This document shows positions 25,289 through 33,761 of a stretch of 64,000 nucleotides of DNA, piece after piece. The DNA lies in contig JBCDLH010000006.1 of NCBI GenBank assembly GCA_038745585.1, positions 186,001 through 250,000 of the forward strand. Direction: 5' to 3'. This DNA is from HLUCCA09 sp038745585 (lineage in GTDB: Bacteria > Pseudomonadota > Alphaproteobacteria > Rhodobacterales > Rhodobacteraceae). The first letter of the stretch is position 1. Every line of letters starts with the position of its first letter. The translations under genes were made by a program, and so were the position numbers. The notes beneath the pieces are model-generated. The model was not told where the DNA came from. It did no database searches and saw only the letters and a program-made list of their open reading frames with translations.

Positions 25289-27166
25289 CTGGTGTTCGTC
25301 CCACATGCGCTGGACTTCTCTGGTCTCAAACCACCCTTGGCGTCGGACGCGGTCTGGCGAGAGGAGATCACCCGCCCACTCCCTGAGCGGTCCCCGGAGC
25401 CACACCCCAGTGGGCACTTCGAAGCCCATCTTGGGACGGTCGACCAAGGTCCTTGGCAGCAGGCGATAGCAGAGCTCGCGCAGGAGCCACTTCGAGCTGT
25501 GATCACGGATCTTCATCGCTTCGGGTAGGGAAAAGGCAAAGCAGGCGACTGCAGGGTCGAGGAAGGGTGCGCGCGTTTCCAGTGAGACGGCCATAGAGGC
25601 GCGGTCGACCTTGGTCAGGATGTAGCCCGGCAGATATCCCACGAGATCGAGCTGCATCATGCGCTCGGCTGGCGTCAGCCCGGCACCGTTCGCCCCGATG
25701 CCGAGTGGGTCCGGCGCCGCTCGGGGCAGCAGCGCAGCAGCCCGTTGGGTGTGCGAGGAAAGCGCCCGATGAAAGCTGTCGATCCCGTCTGATGCCGCGT
25801 AGACTGCGAGCCGTTGGGCCCACTGGCCGTTGGGCTCTTTTCCCAGCTCCGCCTTGCGTACGGGCCGCAAAAGCGTCTTGAGGACGCGCGGCGGCATCGC
25901 CGCGACGCATGCAGCCGCCCCCCGCCGCAGACCGAGCGGAACCAGCGCCATAGCCCTAAAGAAATGTGCACCCTTTCGATATCGGTCGTAGCCGCCGAAG
26001 AGCTCATCGCCGCCATCACCCGACAGTGCGACGGTGACAGACTGGCGCGCAAGGCTGGAGACGATGTGTGTCGGTATCTGAGAGCTGTCGGCGAAGGGCT
26101 CATCGTACATGTCGGCAAGGTTAGGCACGACGTCGAGCAATTCGCCCGGGCCGACATAAAGCTCAGTATGGTGCGTCCCGAGATGCGCGGCGACCGCTTT
26201 GGCGCGCTCGGCCTCGTTGTAGCGCCCTTCGTGAAAGCCGATGGCGTAGGTGTGGACCGGACGCAGGGCGTTGCGTTGCATCAATGCGACAACGACCGAG
26301 GAGTCGATCCCCCCCGACAGAAACGCGCCCAGCGGAACATCGGCCATCATCTGTCGAACGACGGCACGTTCGAGACGTCTTTCTAGGCAAGCGATGGCCT
26401 CGGCTTCGGTTCCGGTGAATGGCGCATCGGCGCGCACGGCTTGCGCTTCGGCTGCCGCGTTCCAGTAAAAGCGGCGCTCCACAATGCCGGCGTCTGACCC
26501 AACGCAGACGATCTCTCCCGGCTGGACCTGTGCGATGCCGGTGTAGATGCTGCGTCCGGTGCGCATGTATCCGTGTCGTGCGAAATGCGGCAGCTCCGAC
26601 CGCGCAATCTCGCCGGCAAAAGAGGGATGCCGCCGCAGGGCTCGCAACTCTGACCCGAAGAGGAACGCGGCCTCCCGACCAGATCCCTGCCAGCCGTAGT
26701 AGAGCGGCTTCTCCCCGAAGCGGTCGCGCGCCAGCGACAGTGTTCGGGTTTCCCTGTCCCAGACCGCAATGGCGAACATGCCCGTCGCGCGGGCGAGCGT
26801 CTCGTCGATGCCCCACGCGTCAAAGGCAGCGGCGAGCGTCTCGGTGTCGGAGGCGCCGCGCCAGTCGGGGGCCGCATCCGACGCCTGCAACGCATCGCGC
26901 AGGTCGCGGTGATTGTAGATTTCGCCGTTGTAGCTGAGCACAAAGCGACCCGAGGCGGAGCCCAGGGGCTGATGCCCCGCCGCACTCAGGTCGACGATGG
27001 CAAGGCGGCGATGGCCGAGCGCTATCCCCGCTTCGACATCTGTCCAAGTACCGGCACTGTCCGGGCCGCGATGAATGAGCGTGTCCGCCATGGCTTTGAC
27101 GGTGTGCTCTGCCTCGCGCCTTGCCCAGGCGCCAGGCCGCCAGAGGACCCCCGCAACGCCGCACAT
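25211..27166 (-). CDS. asnB: asparagine synthetase (glutamine-hydrolysing), EPS-cluster type
   Basis: A 651-residue class II glutamine amidotransferase/asparagine synthetase. Starting at ATG 27166 exposes the catalytic Cys2 (MCGVAGV), whereas a longer frame to 27214 would bury it. The synthetase half has the PP-loop SGGIDSS and further AsnB motifs (GDGGDELFGGYDRY). Proteins of this length and context usually sit in polysaccharide clusters and may amidate a sugar acid rather than aspartate. It starts one base after the glycosyltransferase stop. Confidence 0.92.
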   Translation of the reverse strand: MCGVAGVLWRPGAWARREAEHTVKAMADTLIHRGPDSAGTWTDVEAGIALGHRRLAIVDLSAAGHQPLGSASGRFVLSYNGEIYNHRDLRDALQASDAAPDWRGASDTETLAAAFDAWGIDETLARATGMFAIAVWDRETRTLSLARDRFGEKPLYYGWQGSGREAAFLFGSELRALRRHPSFAGEIARSELPHFARHGYMRTGRSIYTGIAQVQPGEIVCVGSDAGIVERRFYWNAAAEAQAVRADAPFTGTEAEAIACLERRLERAVVRQMMADVPLGAFLSGGIDSSVVVALMQRNALRPVHTYAIGFHEGRYNEAERAKAVAAHLGTHHTELYVGPGELLDVVPNLADMYDEPFADSSQIPTHIVSSLARQSVTVALSGDGGDELFGGYDRYRKGAHFFRAMALVPLGLRRGAAACVAAMPPRVLKTLLRPVRKAELGKEPNGQWAQRLAVYAASDGIDSFHRALSSHTQRAAALLPRAAPDPLGIGANGAGLTPAERMMQLDLVGYLPGYILTKVDRASMAVSLETRAPFLDPAVACFAFSLPEAMKIRDHSSKWLLRELCYRLLPRTLVDRPKMGFEVPTGVWLRGPLREWAGDLLSPDRVRRQGWFETREVQRMWDEHQSNAFDHGLGLWHILMFQAWLARWHD

Positions 27167-27167
27167 G

Positions 27168-28439
27168 TCAGGCTCGGTCTGCTCTTGCAGAGGTAGGCGC
27201 TGCGCTGCGCGCAAAGAGGCGGGCGAGTTTGGCGGCCTCCCGGTCGACGTTGAACGCGTCCTCTACGATGGCTCGGCCCGCCCGCCCCATATCGGCGCGC
27301 GCGTCCTCCGGCGTCTCGGCAAGGGTACGAATGGCGTCGCCCAATGAATTTGCGTCGCCGGGGGCGACGAGCCAGCCTGCTTCGGGGGCTACGAGCTCTC
27401 GCACGCCGCCCACATGGGTCGCGATGACGGGACGTGCGCTGGCCATTGCCTCCATCAAGACGACGGGCACGCCTTCGGCAAAGCTCGGCAAGACCAGCGC
27501 ATCGGCGTCGCTGAGCGTGTCGGCAACCTCCGCTTGGCTGCGATAGCCCAGAAAGCGCGCGGGAACACCCAGGCGAGCTGCCTCGGCTTCGAGGTCGCCG
27601 CGGTCCGGTCCATCGCCGATCAGCGTCAGGCGGATGTCGGGTCGGCCAAGCCCGGCAAGGGCTTGGAGCAAGACAAATATGCCCTTGATGCCGGTGAGCC
27701 GACCGACAAAGAGGAGGTCGAGTCCGTCTCGCTGCGGCGGGGGCGCCGCGCCATATCGGCTAATTTCGACCCCGCAATGGACGATCTTCAGCCCATCCCA
27801 ATGCGCGCGATCCGAAAAGAGCATTGCCTGGCTCCGAGCAAACGCGCTGATGCAGACGGTAAAGCGCGCGCGGGCGATCTTCTCGCCGAGTTGCCAGCTT
27901 TGCGGCTCAAAGAGCTCGGCGGGGCCATGGAGCGTAAAGCTATAGGGCAAGCGCGCCATCTGCGCCGTGATCATCGCGAGATTGGCGCTCGAATCCGCAA
28001 AATGGTTGTGCAGGTGGACGACGCCTCGCTGAGAGAGGTGCCGCGCGAGCACGCCTGCTTCGAGAAAGTATCCGATCTGTTTAAGCGTCCCGACAAGGCC
28101 AGGTCGCCCCGTCCGCGCCGCGAGCGTAAGCGCGCTGAGATAGGCGCCCGGTGCGCGCAAAAGCGCGGCGACATGATCCGAGATCAAACGAAAGGGGCGG
28201 CGCGCCGTTTGCAGGACGTGAAAGGTCTCGGCTTGGGCGGCGGCTTCCTCGGGCCCGATCAGTTCCTCTTCCGGCTCTCGCCGGACTGAACAGGTGCAGA
28301 TGTCTAGGCCCAAGCGCCGGAGCGCCGTCACTTCACGCAGGATGAACGTATGCGAGGCCCGCGGATATTGACCGGTCAGATAGGCGATCGGGCCCTGGAG
28401 GCTCGCAAATTCGGTGTTTCTGACTTCGGTGTCGCGCAT
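27168..28439 (-). CDS. GT4-type glycosyltransferase
   Basis: A 423-residue GT-B fold glycosyltransferase. The C-terminal nucleotide-sugar domain has LLFVGRLTGIKG and the EGVPVVLMEAMASARPVIAT motif with the GT4 catalytic/UDP-binding Glu pair. The N-terminal half opens with AYLTGQYPRASHTFI as in exopolysaccharide transferases. Its stop is one base from the asnB start, so the two form an operon. The acceptor and sugar are unknown. Confidence 0.88.
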   Translation of the reverse strand: MRDTEVRNTEFASLQGPIAYLTGQYPRASHTFILREVTALRRLGLDICTCSVRREPEEELIGPEEAAAQAETFHVLQTARRPFRLISDHVAALLRAPGAYLSALTLAARTGRPGLVGTLKQIGYFLEAGVLARHLSQRGVVHLHNHFADSSANLAMITAQMARLPYSFTLHGPAELFEPQSWQLGEKIARARFTVCISAFARSQAMLFSDRAHWDGLKIVHCGVEISRYGAAPPPQRDGLDLLFVGRLTGIKGIFVLLQALAGLGRPDIRLTLIGDGPDRGDLEAEAARLGVPARFLGYRSQAEVADTLSDADALVLPSFAEGVPVVLMEAMASARPVIATHVGGVRELVAPEAGWLVAPGDANSLGDAIRTLAETPEDARADMGRAGRAIVEDAFNVDREAAKLARLFARSAAPTSARADRA

Positions 28440-28703
28440 TGTCGCCCATCGTCGCTTGCCAGCCTAGGCCAGGCTGCTCTCGCACGGCGGGTATACCGCG
28501 GGTGCGCGCGCGGGCATGGCGTTGTGTTGATTTCGTGGGACGGGCGGTGCGAAAAGGTCACCGGTTGTGACGCTCCTGCCAGGCCGAAGGCCGGCGTCGG
28601 CATCATGCGGGAGCGGCATTATGCGGGGGCGGCATCGGGATTGGGCGGCATCGGGCGGGGGGCGCTTGGCCGTCCCCCGCAGGTGTCGGGCGCGAACGTG
28701 CGT

Positions 28704-28871
28704 TCAGTGCTCGGTCAGGCGGCTGATCTCTTCCTTAATTCGGAGCTTCTGTTTTTTGAGCGTCGCGATCTGCAGCTGGTCCACTCCGGGGCTGCGCTGC
28801 GCCTCTTCTACCTCGGCGGATAGATGCGCATGCTTTTTGCGGAGTTCCTGGACATGGGCGCTGACGGACAT
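28704..28871 (-). CDS. DUF465 (YdcH-like) small protein
   Basis: A 55-residue helical protein of the DUF465/YdcH family: HVQELRKKHAHLSAEVEEAQ, then LKKQKLRIKEEISRL, ending with LTEH. Function unknown. Its preferred ATG at 28871 has AGGAG 6 nt upstream, while the ATG at 28877 would have no spacer. The GC-rich stretch 28600-28680 downstream contains imperfect GCGGCAT repeats of no clear role. Confidence 0.85.
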   Translation of the reverse strand: MSVSAHVQELRKKHAHLSAEVEEAQRSPGVDQLQIATLKKQKLRIKEEISRLTEH

Positions 28872-28978
28872 CGACATCTCCTCTCTGACTTGAACGTGAG
28901 ACAAAGTGCAGCACGTTTCGCTGAGTCTGTCACGTTTCTTTCATCACCAGACCTCAGCGACCAAAGGTTGCGGAACAG

Positions 28979-29737
28979 TTAAGCCACGAAACCTGGAAGA
29001 GATTTTCCCGCGCGGAGGACAGCCGAAATCTCGGGGCTGTAATCGTCACCGTCGCTGGTGTGCCGCGCGCCGCTGTGGATAACGAGGGGGGCATGCAACG
29101 AGAGCGGGGCGCGGCCGCCTTTTCGCGCGCGAATCACGACGTGCCCAGCGGGTCGCCCCGCGCGCGGGGCGAGAGGTTGGACGGCGATGCTGCCGAGCTT
29201 GCCCTGCATGGCCGAGAGGAGGTCACCAAGCCTCTCGGCCCGATATATGAGCGTCAGCCAGCCCTTGGGTCGCAAACGGCGCGCAGCGGCACCGATCCAT
29301 TGCTCCAGCGGTGTCACCTCGCCCATCGCGGCCTCGCGAAGGTGCCACTCGGAGCGGACCGAGGCATCGCGGTCAAAGTAAGGGGGATTTGTGATTACAT
29401 GATCGAAGGCGATCTGGCGTGGACCCGCGGGCAAGCGCGTGAGGTCGGCCTGCACGACTCCCATCTCAGCGCCGAAGGCACGCGCGTTGCAGCGTGCAAA
29501 CGCTGCCATCTCTCTCTCTCGCTCGACGCCCACCAACCGCAGGCCGGGCACGCGGGCGGCCAGGCACAGCGCAGCTGCACCCGCCCCGCATCCAAGGTCG
29601 AGCACCAGATCGCCCGCGCGCGCTGGGCAGGCCGCGGCGAGAAAGACCGCGTCTGTGCCCGCGCGGTATCCTCGGGTCGGTTGCCACAGAAGCACGCGAC
29701 CGCCGAGGAACGCGTCGCGCGTGACCTCTGCTGTCAT
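28979..29737 (-). CDS. trmN6: tRNA1(Val) (adenine37-N6)-methyltransferase-like protein
   Basis: A 252-residue SAM-dependent methyltransferase. It shows motif I DLGCGAGA (about 47-54) and the N6-adenine catalytic motif NPPY, both of the TrmN6/YfiC type. The length matches that family. The ATG at 29737 overlaps the DUF2007 stop (ATGA). I assign tRNA1(Val) A37 methylation by similarity, but a related N6-adenine specificity cannot be excluded. Confidence 0.85.
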   Translation of the reverse strand: MTAEVTRDAFLGGRVLLWQPTRGYRAGTDAVFLAAACPARAGDLVLDLGCGAGAAALCLAARVPGLRLVGVEREREMAAFARCNARAFGAEMGVVQADLTRLPAGPRQIAFDHVITNPPYFDRDASVRSEWHLREAAMGEVTPLEQWIGAAARRLRPKGWLTLIYRAERLGDLLSAMQGKLGSIAVQPLAPRAGRPAGHVVIRARKGGRAPLSLHAPLVIHSGARHTSDGDDYSPEISAVLRAGKSLPGFVA

Positions 29738-29955
29738 CTGTCTTCGGTGACGTCGATCTTGTTGTCGCGCATCACGGCACGGGCCAGAAACAGATCCCTG
29801 TCGCGGACCATAAGGCGCCGAGGCAAGATCCCAATGGACCCTTCGAGGACGCTCATATGGACGTCCATCTCGAAGTAGTCTATCCCCTCTCCGTCAAGCA
29901 GGGCCTTGGCATACGCGGTCGTTGTCGGATCGTTCGTGCGCAATAGCTCTTTCAT
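29734..29955 (-). CDS. DUF2007 domain protein
   Basis: A 73-residue protein with the DUF2007 pattern: LLRTNDPTTTAYAKALLDGEGI, then a central FEMDVHMSVLEG, and RRLMVRDRDLFLARAVM. Related proteins are annotated as putative signal transducing proteins, with no proven function. It overlaps trmN6 by 4 nt and diverges from the polyprenyl synthase gene at 30003. Confidence 0.85.
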   Translation of the reverse strand: MKELLRTNDPTTTAYAKALLDGEGIDYFEMDVHMSVLEGSIGILPRRLMVRDRDLFLARAVMRDNKIDVTEDR

Positions 29956-30002
29956 AAGATCGAGGTAAGGGCAGGGCGCGGCCTTGTCGAGGAGGGTCCT
30001 CT

Positions 30003-31016
30003 ATGGCCGACACCGCTTTGCGTGCCGATGCCGTCACTAAGCCCCACGAGCGCCTGGCGGAGCTGCTCGCAAACGAGATGGATGCAGTCAATGCCCTGAT
30101 CCGCGCGCGTATGGCGAGCAAACACGCGCCGCGTATCCCAGAAGTCTCGGCGCATCTGATCGAGGCCGGGGGCAAGCGGCTTCGCCCGATGCTGACGCTC
30201 GCCTGCGCAAAGCTCTTTGGGTACGCGGGCAGCCATCACACGCGGCTCGCGGCCACGGTTGAGTTTATCCACACCGCGACACTGCTACATGACGACGTTG
30301 TCGATGAAAGCGGTCAGCGCCGCGGACGCCCCACAGCCAACCTCTTGTGGGACAATAAGTCCTCCGTTCTCGTGGGTGACTACCTCTTTGCGCGCGCGTT
30401 CCAGCTTATGGTCGAAACCGATCATATCCGTGTGCTCGACATCCTATCGAATGCGGCCGCCACGATTGCCGAGGGCGAGGTGTTGCAGCTCACCGCCGCG
30501 CAAAACCTTGGCACGACCGAGGAGATCTACCTTCAAGTCGTACGTGGCAAGACGGCTGCGCTTTTTGCGGCGGCCTGCGAGGTCGGCGGCGTCATCGCCG
30601 AGCAGCCCGCCGAGACGAACGCCGCGCTCCGTGCCTATGGCGATGCGCTCGGCGTGTCATTTCAGATCGTGGACGACTTACTGGACTATGACGGAGACAC
30701 CAGCGCGACGGGCAAAAACGTGGGCGACGACTTTCGCGAACGAAAGGTGACGCTGCCCCTGATCAAAGCTCTGGCTCACGCAGACGATGACGAGCGCGCA
30801 TTCTGGGACCGCACGATCGCCAAGGGCCGGCAGGACGACGGCGACCTCGAAGCGGCGCTTGCGCTTTTGGCCAAGCACGATGCCTTGGCCGCCACGCGAC
30901 ACGATGCGCTGGCCTTTTCGTCGTCGGCAAAGCGCGCGCTCGCGGATCTGCCGCCAAGCGAAATCCGGGATCTGCTGATCGACCTGGCAGACTACGTCGT
31001 CGCGCGGATCAACTGA
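30003..31016 (+). CDS. ispB: polyprenyl (octaprenyl/decaprenyl) diphosphate synthase
   Basis: Makes the long isoprenoid tail of ubiquinone from FPP and IPP. The 337-residue all-helical prenyltransferase has the first Asp-rich motif DDVVDES and the second DDLLDYDGD, as well as GGKRLRPM. A nearby UbiB-type kinase and UbiG-like gene agree with quinone synthesis, although they are 27-31 kb away. The chain length (Q8 or Q10) cannot be read from sequence alone. Confidence 0.93.
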   Translation: MADTALRADAVTKPHERLAELLANEMDAVNALIRARMASKHAPRIPEVSAHLIEAGGKRLRPMLTLACAKLFGYAGSHHTRLAATVEFIHTATLLHDDVVDESGQRRGRPTANLLWDNKSSVLVGDYLFARAFQLMVETDHIRVLDILSNAAATIAEGEVLQLTAAQNLGTTEEIYLQVVRGKTAALFAAACEVGGVIAEQPAETNAALRAYGDALGVSFQIVDDLLDYDGDTSATGKNVGDDFRERKVTLPLIKALAHADDDERAFWDRTIAKGRQDDGDLEAALALLAKHDALAATRHDALAFSSSAKRALADLPPSEIRDLLIDLADYVVARIN

Positions 31017-31025
31017 GCGCCCGCC

Positions 31026-31937
31026 CTAGGCCAGGGCGCGGGGCAGCGAGACCGCGCTCTGATCTCCCAAAATGCAGCCAGCGACCCACCAGTCAGGATG
31101 GGTGCGCCCGAGATGAGCCACGGCCGCCTTGGCGTCGTCCTGCGCGGCAAAAAGGCCGAAACAGGTGGCGCCAGAGCCCGACATCCGTGCGAGCCCACAG
31201 CCGGGCTGTTCCGACAGGGCCCGCATGACCGCATTGATTGGGGGGGTCAGGCCTTTGGCGGCCTCCTCAAGGTCATTACGCTGTCCTTTAAGCCAGTCGA
31301 TCACCGTCGCGGCATGGTCGAAGGTGGGCAGTTCCTCCGGCATCGGCGGATGCGCACGCGTGCGGAGCGCGCGAAAGACATCTGGTGTCGAGAGCGCGAC
31401 GCGCGGATTGACCATAACGGCGGGGAGCGGCGGCAGCTCGACAAAGGCGATGCGTTCGCCGACTCCGCGAGCTCGAAGCGGGCGCGGCAGAAGGCACATC
31501 GGTATGTCGGCGCCGAGCTTGAGCAATGGGCGAAAGCGCGTTTCCAGCAGAATGTCCGGCCCAAGAGTGAGGAGGCTGTGCGCACTCTCGTCAAGGAGCG
31601 CAAGTGCTCCGCGCAGGGCAGCTGCAGCGTCGGTAGAGCCACCGCCGACGCCTGAGGCCACGGGCAAGTGCTTTTCGAGTGTCAGCGCCGCACCATGCTC
31701 TCCGAGCGCAAGCATCGCTGCACGAAGTGCTAGGTTTTCGGTATCCGCTGGAACGTCCGCAGCCTCGGGCCCTTCGACCGTGATCGACGCGCTGCTGGAC
31801 GGTGACAGGCTCAGGAGATCGCCAACGCTGGCGAAGGCGACCAGCGTATCGAGAAGGTGATAGCCGTCTGTCCGCTGGCCGGTGATGTGAAGCGTCAGGT
31901 TGACCTTCGCCGGAGCGAAAACCTGAAGCGCGGGCAC
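31026..31937 (-). CDS. ispE: 4-diphosphocytidyl-2-C-methyl-D-erythritol kinase
   Basis: MEP-pathway kinase that phosphorylates CDP-ME. The 303-residue GHMP kinase has the N-terminal PAKVNLTLHITG, the Gly-rich ATP loop SGVGGGSTDAA, and the C-terminal MSGSGATCFGLF. The start is GTG, directly adjacent to the TAG stop of the upstream TPR gene. It is convergent with ispB, separated by 9 nt. Confidence 0.95.
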   Translation of the reverse strand: MPALQVFAPAKVNLTLHITGQRTDGYHLLDTLVAFASVGDLLSLSPSSSASITVEGPEAADVPADTENLALRAAMLALGEHGAALTLEKHLPVASGVGGGSTDAAAALRGALALLDESAHSLLTLGPDILLETRFRPLLKLGADIPMCLLPRPLRARGVGERIAFVELPPLPAVMVNPRVALSTPDVFRALRTRAHPPMPEELPTFDHAATVIDWLKGQRNDLEEAAKGLTPPINAVMRALSEQPGCGLARMSGSGATCFGLFAAQDDAKAAVAHLGRTHPDWWVAGCILGDQSAVSLPRALA

Positions 31938-33662
31938 CTAGCCCTCGTCTCCGGCAACCTCCAGCGGCGCGGCGCCCTCTTCTTCAAGAACGAGATCGAG
32001 CCCGACTTCCAGCTTGCGGCGGATGCGCTCGGCATCCTCGGGCTCGGGATCAAACGACAGCGCCCGATGCCACTGGAATTGCGCCTCGACCTTGCGGCCC
32101 ACGGCCCAATAAACGTCGCCAAGATGGTCGTTGATGATCGGATCGACGGGCAAGAGCTCGGCCGCCCGCTCCATATGGACAACCGCTTCCTCGTATTCGC
32201 CGAGCCGATAGAGGCCCCAGCCGAGAGAGTCGACGATGTGTCCGCTATCTGGGCGCGCCGCGACCGCCTCGCGGATCATCTGCATCGCCTCCTCGAGGTT
32301 GGTCCGCATCTCGACGAAGGAATAGCCGAGGTAATTGAGAACCGAGGGCTGGCCCGGGTTCAGCTCCAGCGCCTTACGGAAATCGGTCTCCGCCTCGGGC
32401 CACCGGTCCTCGCGTTCATGGGTGATGCCGCGGGCAAAGTAGACCACCCACTGGGATTGGCTGTCGCGCTCGAAGAGCCCGACTGCGCGGTCATAGGCTT
32501 CGGTGGCTTCGTTAAAGCGCTCCATCCGGCGTAGTGTATCGCCAAGCGTCGTGTGAATGAGCGAGCGCTCGGGCATCAACTCGGCCAGTTGGACGAGGGC
32601 CTCGACGGCGGCCTCCTCCTTGCCCGCGCGGCGCAGCGCCTCCGCCCTGCCAAGCGCGGCAATGAAATACGACGGATCCTCCCGGCGGACTTCGTTGTAA
32701 GTGTCGGTCGCAAGGTCAAATTGCTCGAGCGTATCGAGGATGCCCGCGCTCATCAGGATCGCATCCGTGTGGTCGGGGCGGATCGCTTGCGCTGAGCGCG
32801 CATAAAGCAGCGTGTAGCCGTCCGACGCCTCGCCGCGCAGGGCATTGGCGAGGGTGAAGAACACTTCGGCCACGCCGTCTCGCGCATCGCCGACTAGATC
32901 GAACGGGACAGTCTCGCCCGCCTCAAGAGAGGCCGAGATGAGCTCCAGACGGGGCGTCAGATCATTGCCGAAATACTCGGCGATAAGATCAAGCGCGGCG
33001 TCGTTCTGGCCGAGCTGGCTCAGAATTTGAACGTGGGCCACGATGCCCCTGCGTGTCAGCCGCAGAGGTGCGTCGTCCGTACCCGAAAGGATCTCGTTGG
33101 CACCGGCATAGTTGCCGGCCACCGCGCGCGCGAGCGCCTTGTGGTACAGGCCGAACGCCGCCATCCCGCGCTCGTCTGCCATCTGATCAAATCGCGCCTC
33201 GGCCGCGTCCGCATCGCCCGCACCTAGCTCCGCCCATGCCTCGACGAGGCCGTCGACGAGCGGCCCGACAGACATACCGGCATCAAAGTCTGCAAGCAGC
33301 GCGTCCCAATCCTCGCGCGCAGCTTGATCGGCGGCCAAAACGAGGTTTGCCACCTGCCCGCCATCGCCTGTCTCGCGCATTTGGCGCGCAATCGGCACCG
33401 CGCGGGAGAGCTTGCCGAGGCCCATCTGCGCGACGACGGCGCTCTGCAGAAGCTCGGTGTTGCGGCTGTCGCGGATCAGCGTCCGCGCGAAATACCGCGC
33501 CGCGGCCTCATAGTCATTGGCAGCAAGCGCTGTGCGCGCGGCAAGGTAGGGCCCGGCCAAGCCACGATCCTGAGCAAAAGCGGGCAGCGCAAGCGCAACG
33601 CTCAGCGTCGTTGCGACGACGCCGGGGCGTATGGTTGAATGCAGACAGCGAAATACGGACAA
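31938..33662 (-). CDS. exported tetratricopeptide-repeat protein
   Basis: About 574 residues. A signal peptide lies at the N-terminus when the TTG at 33662 is used (SVFRCLHSTIRPGVVATTL... ending AFAQ), and GAGG lies 7 nt upstream of that TTG. A GTG at 33740 gives a 600-residue product with an untypical basic leader and no SD. TPR repeats follow throughout (for example GRAEALRRAGKEEAAVEALV and LGYSFVEMRTNLEEAMQMI). Probably periplasmic or membrane-associated; partners are unknown. It is upstream of ispE with no gap. Confidence 0.85.
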   Translation of the reverse strand: MSVFRCLHSTIRPGVVATTLSVALALPAFAQDRGLAGPYLAARTALAANDYEAAARYFARTLIRDSRNTELLQSAVVAQMGLGKLSRAVPIARQMRETGDGGQVANLVLAADQAAREDWDALLADFDAGMSVGPLVDGLVEAWAELGAGDADAAEARFDQMADERGMAAFGLYHKALARAVAGNYAGANEILSGTDDAPLRLTRRGIVAHVQILSQLGQNDAALDLIAEYFGNDLTPRLELISASLEAGETVPFDLVGDARDGVAEVFFTLANALRGEASDGYTLLYARSAQAIRPDHTDAILMSAGILDTLEQFDLATDTYNEVRREDPSYFIAALGRAEALRRAGKEEAAVEALVQLAELMPERSLIHTTLGDTLRRMERFNEATEAYDRAVGLFERDSQSQWVVYFARGITHEREDRWPEAETDFRKALELNPGQPSVLNYLGYSFVEMRTNLEEAMQMIREAVAARPDSGHIVDSLGWGLYRLGEYEEAVVHMERAAELLPVDPIINDHLGDVYWAVGRKVEAQFQWHRALSFDPEPEDAERIRRKLEVGLDLVLEEEGAAPLEVAGDEG

Positions 33663-33761
33663 TTCGGACCTCGGACGTTGCGATTTGAAAAGCCTAGGGC
33701 CGCAGAGCGCGTGCGGCAACAGAGGAGGTGCGGCTGACACGTATTTGAACCGCGGTCTGTG

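Noticed and set aside
28600..28680. GCGGCAT-like imperfect repeats
   Set aside because: Short, irregular and GC-driven; no evidence of function.
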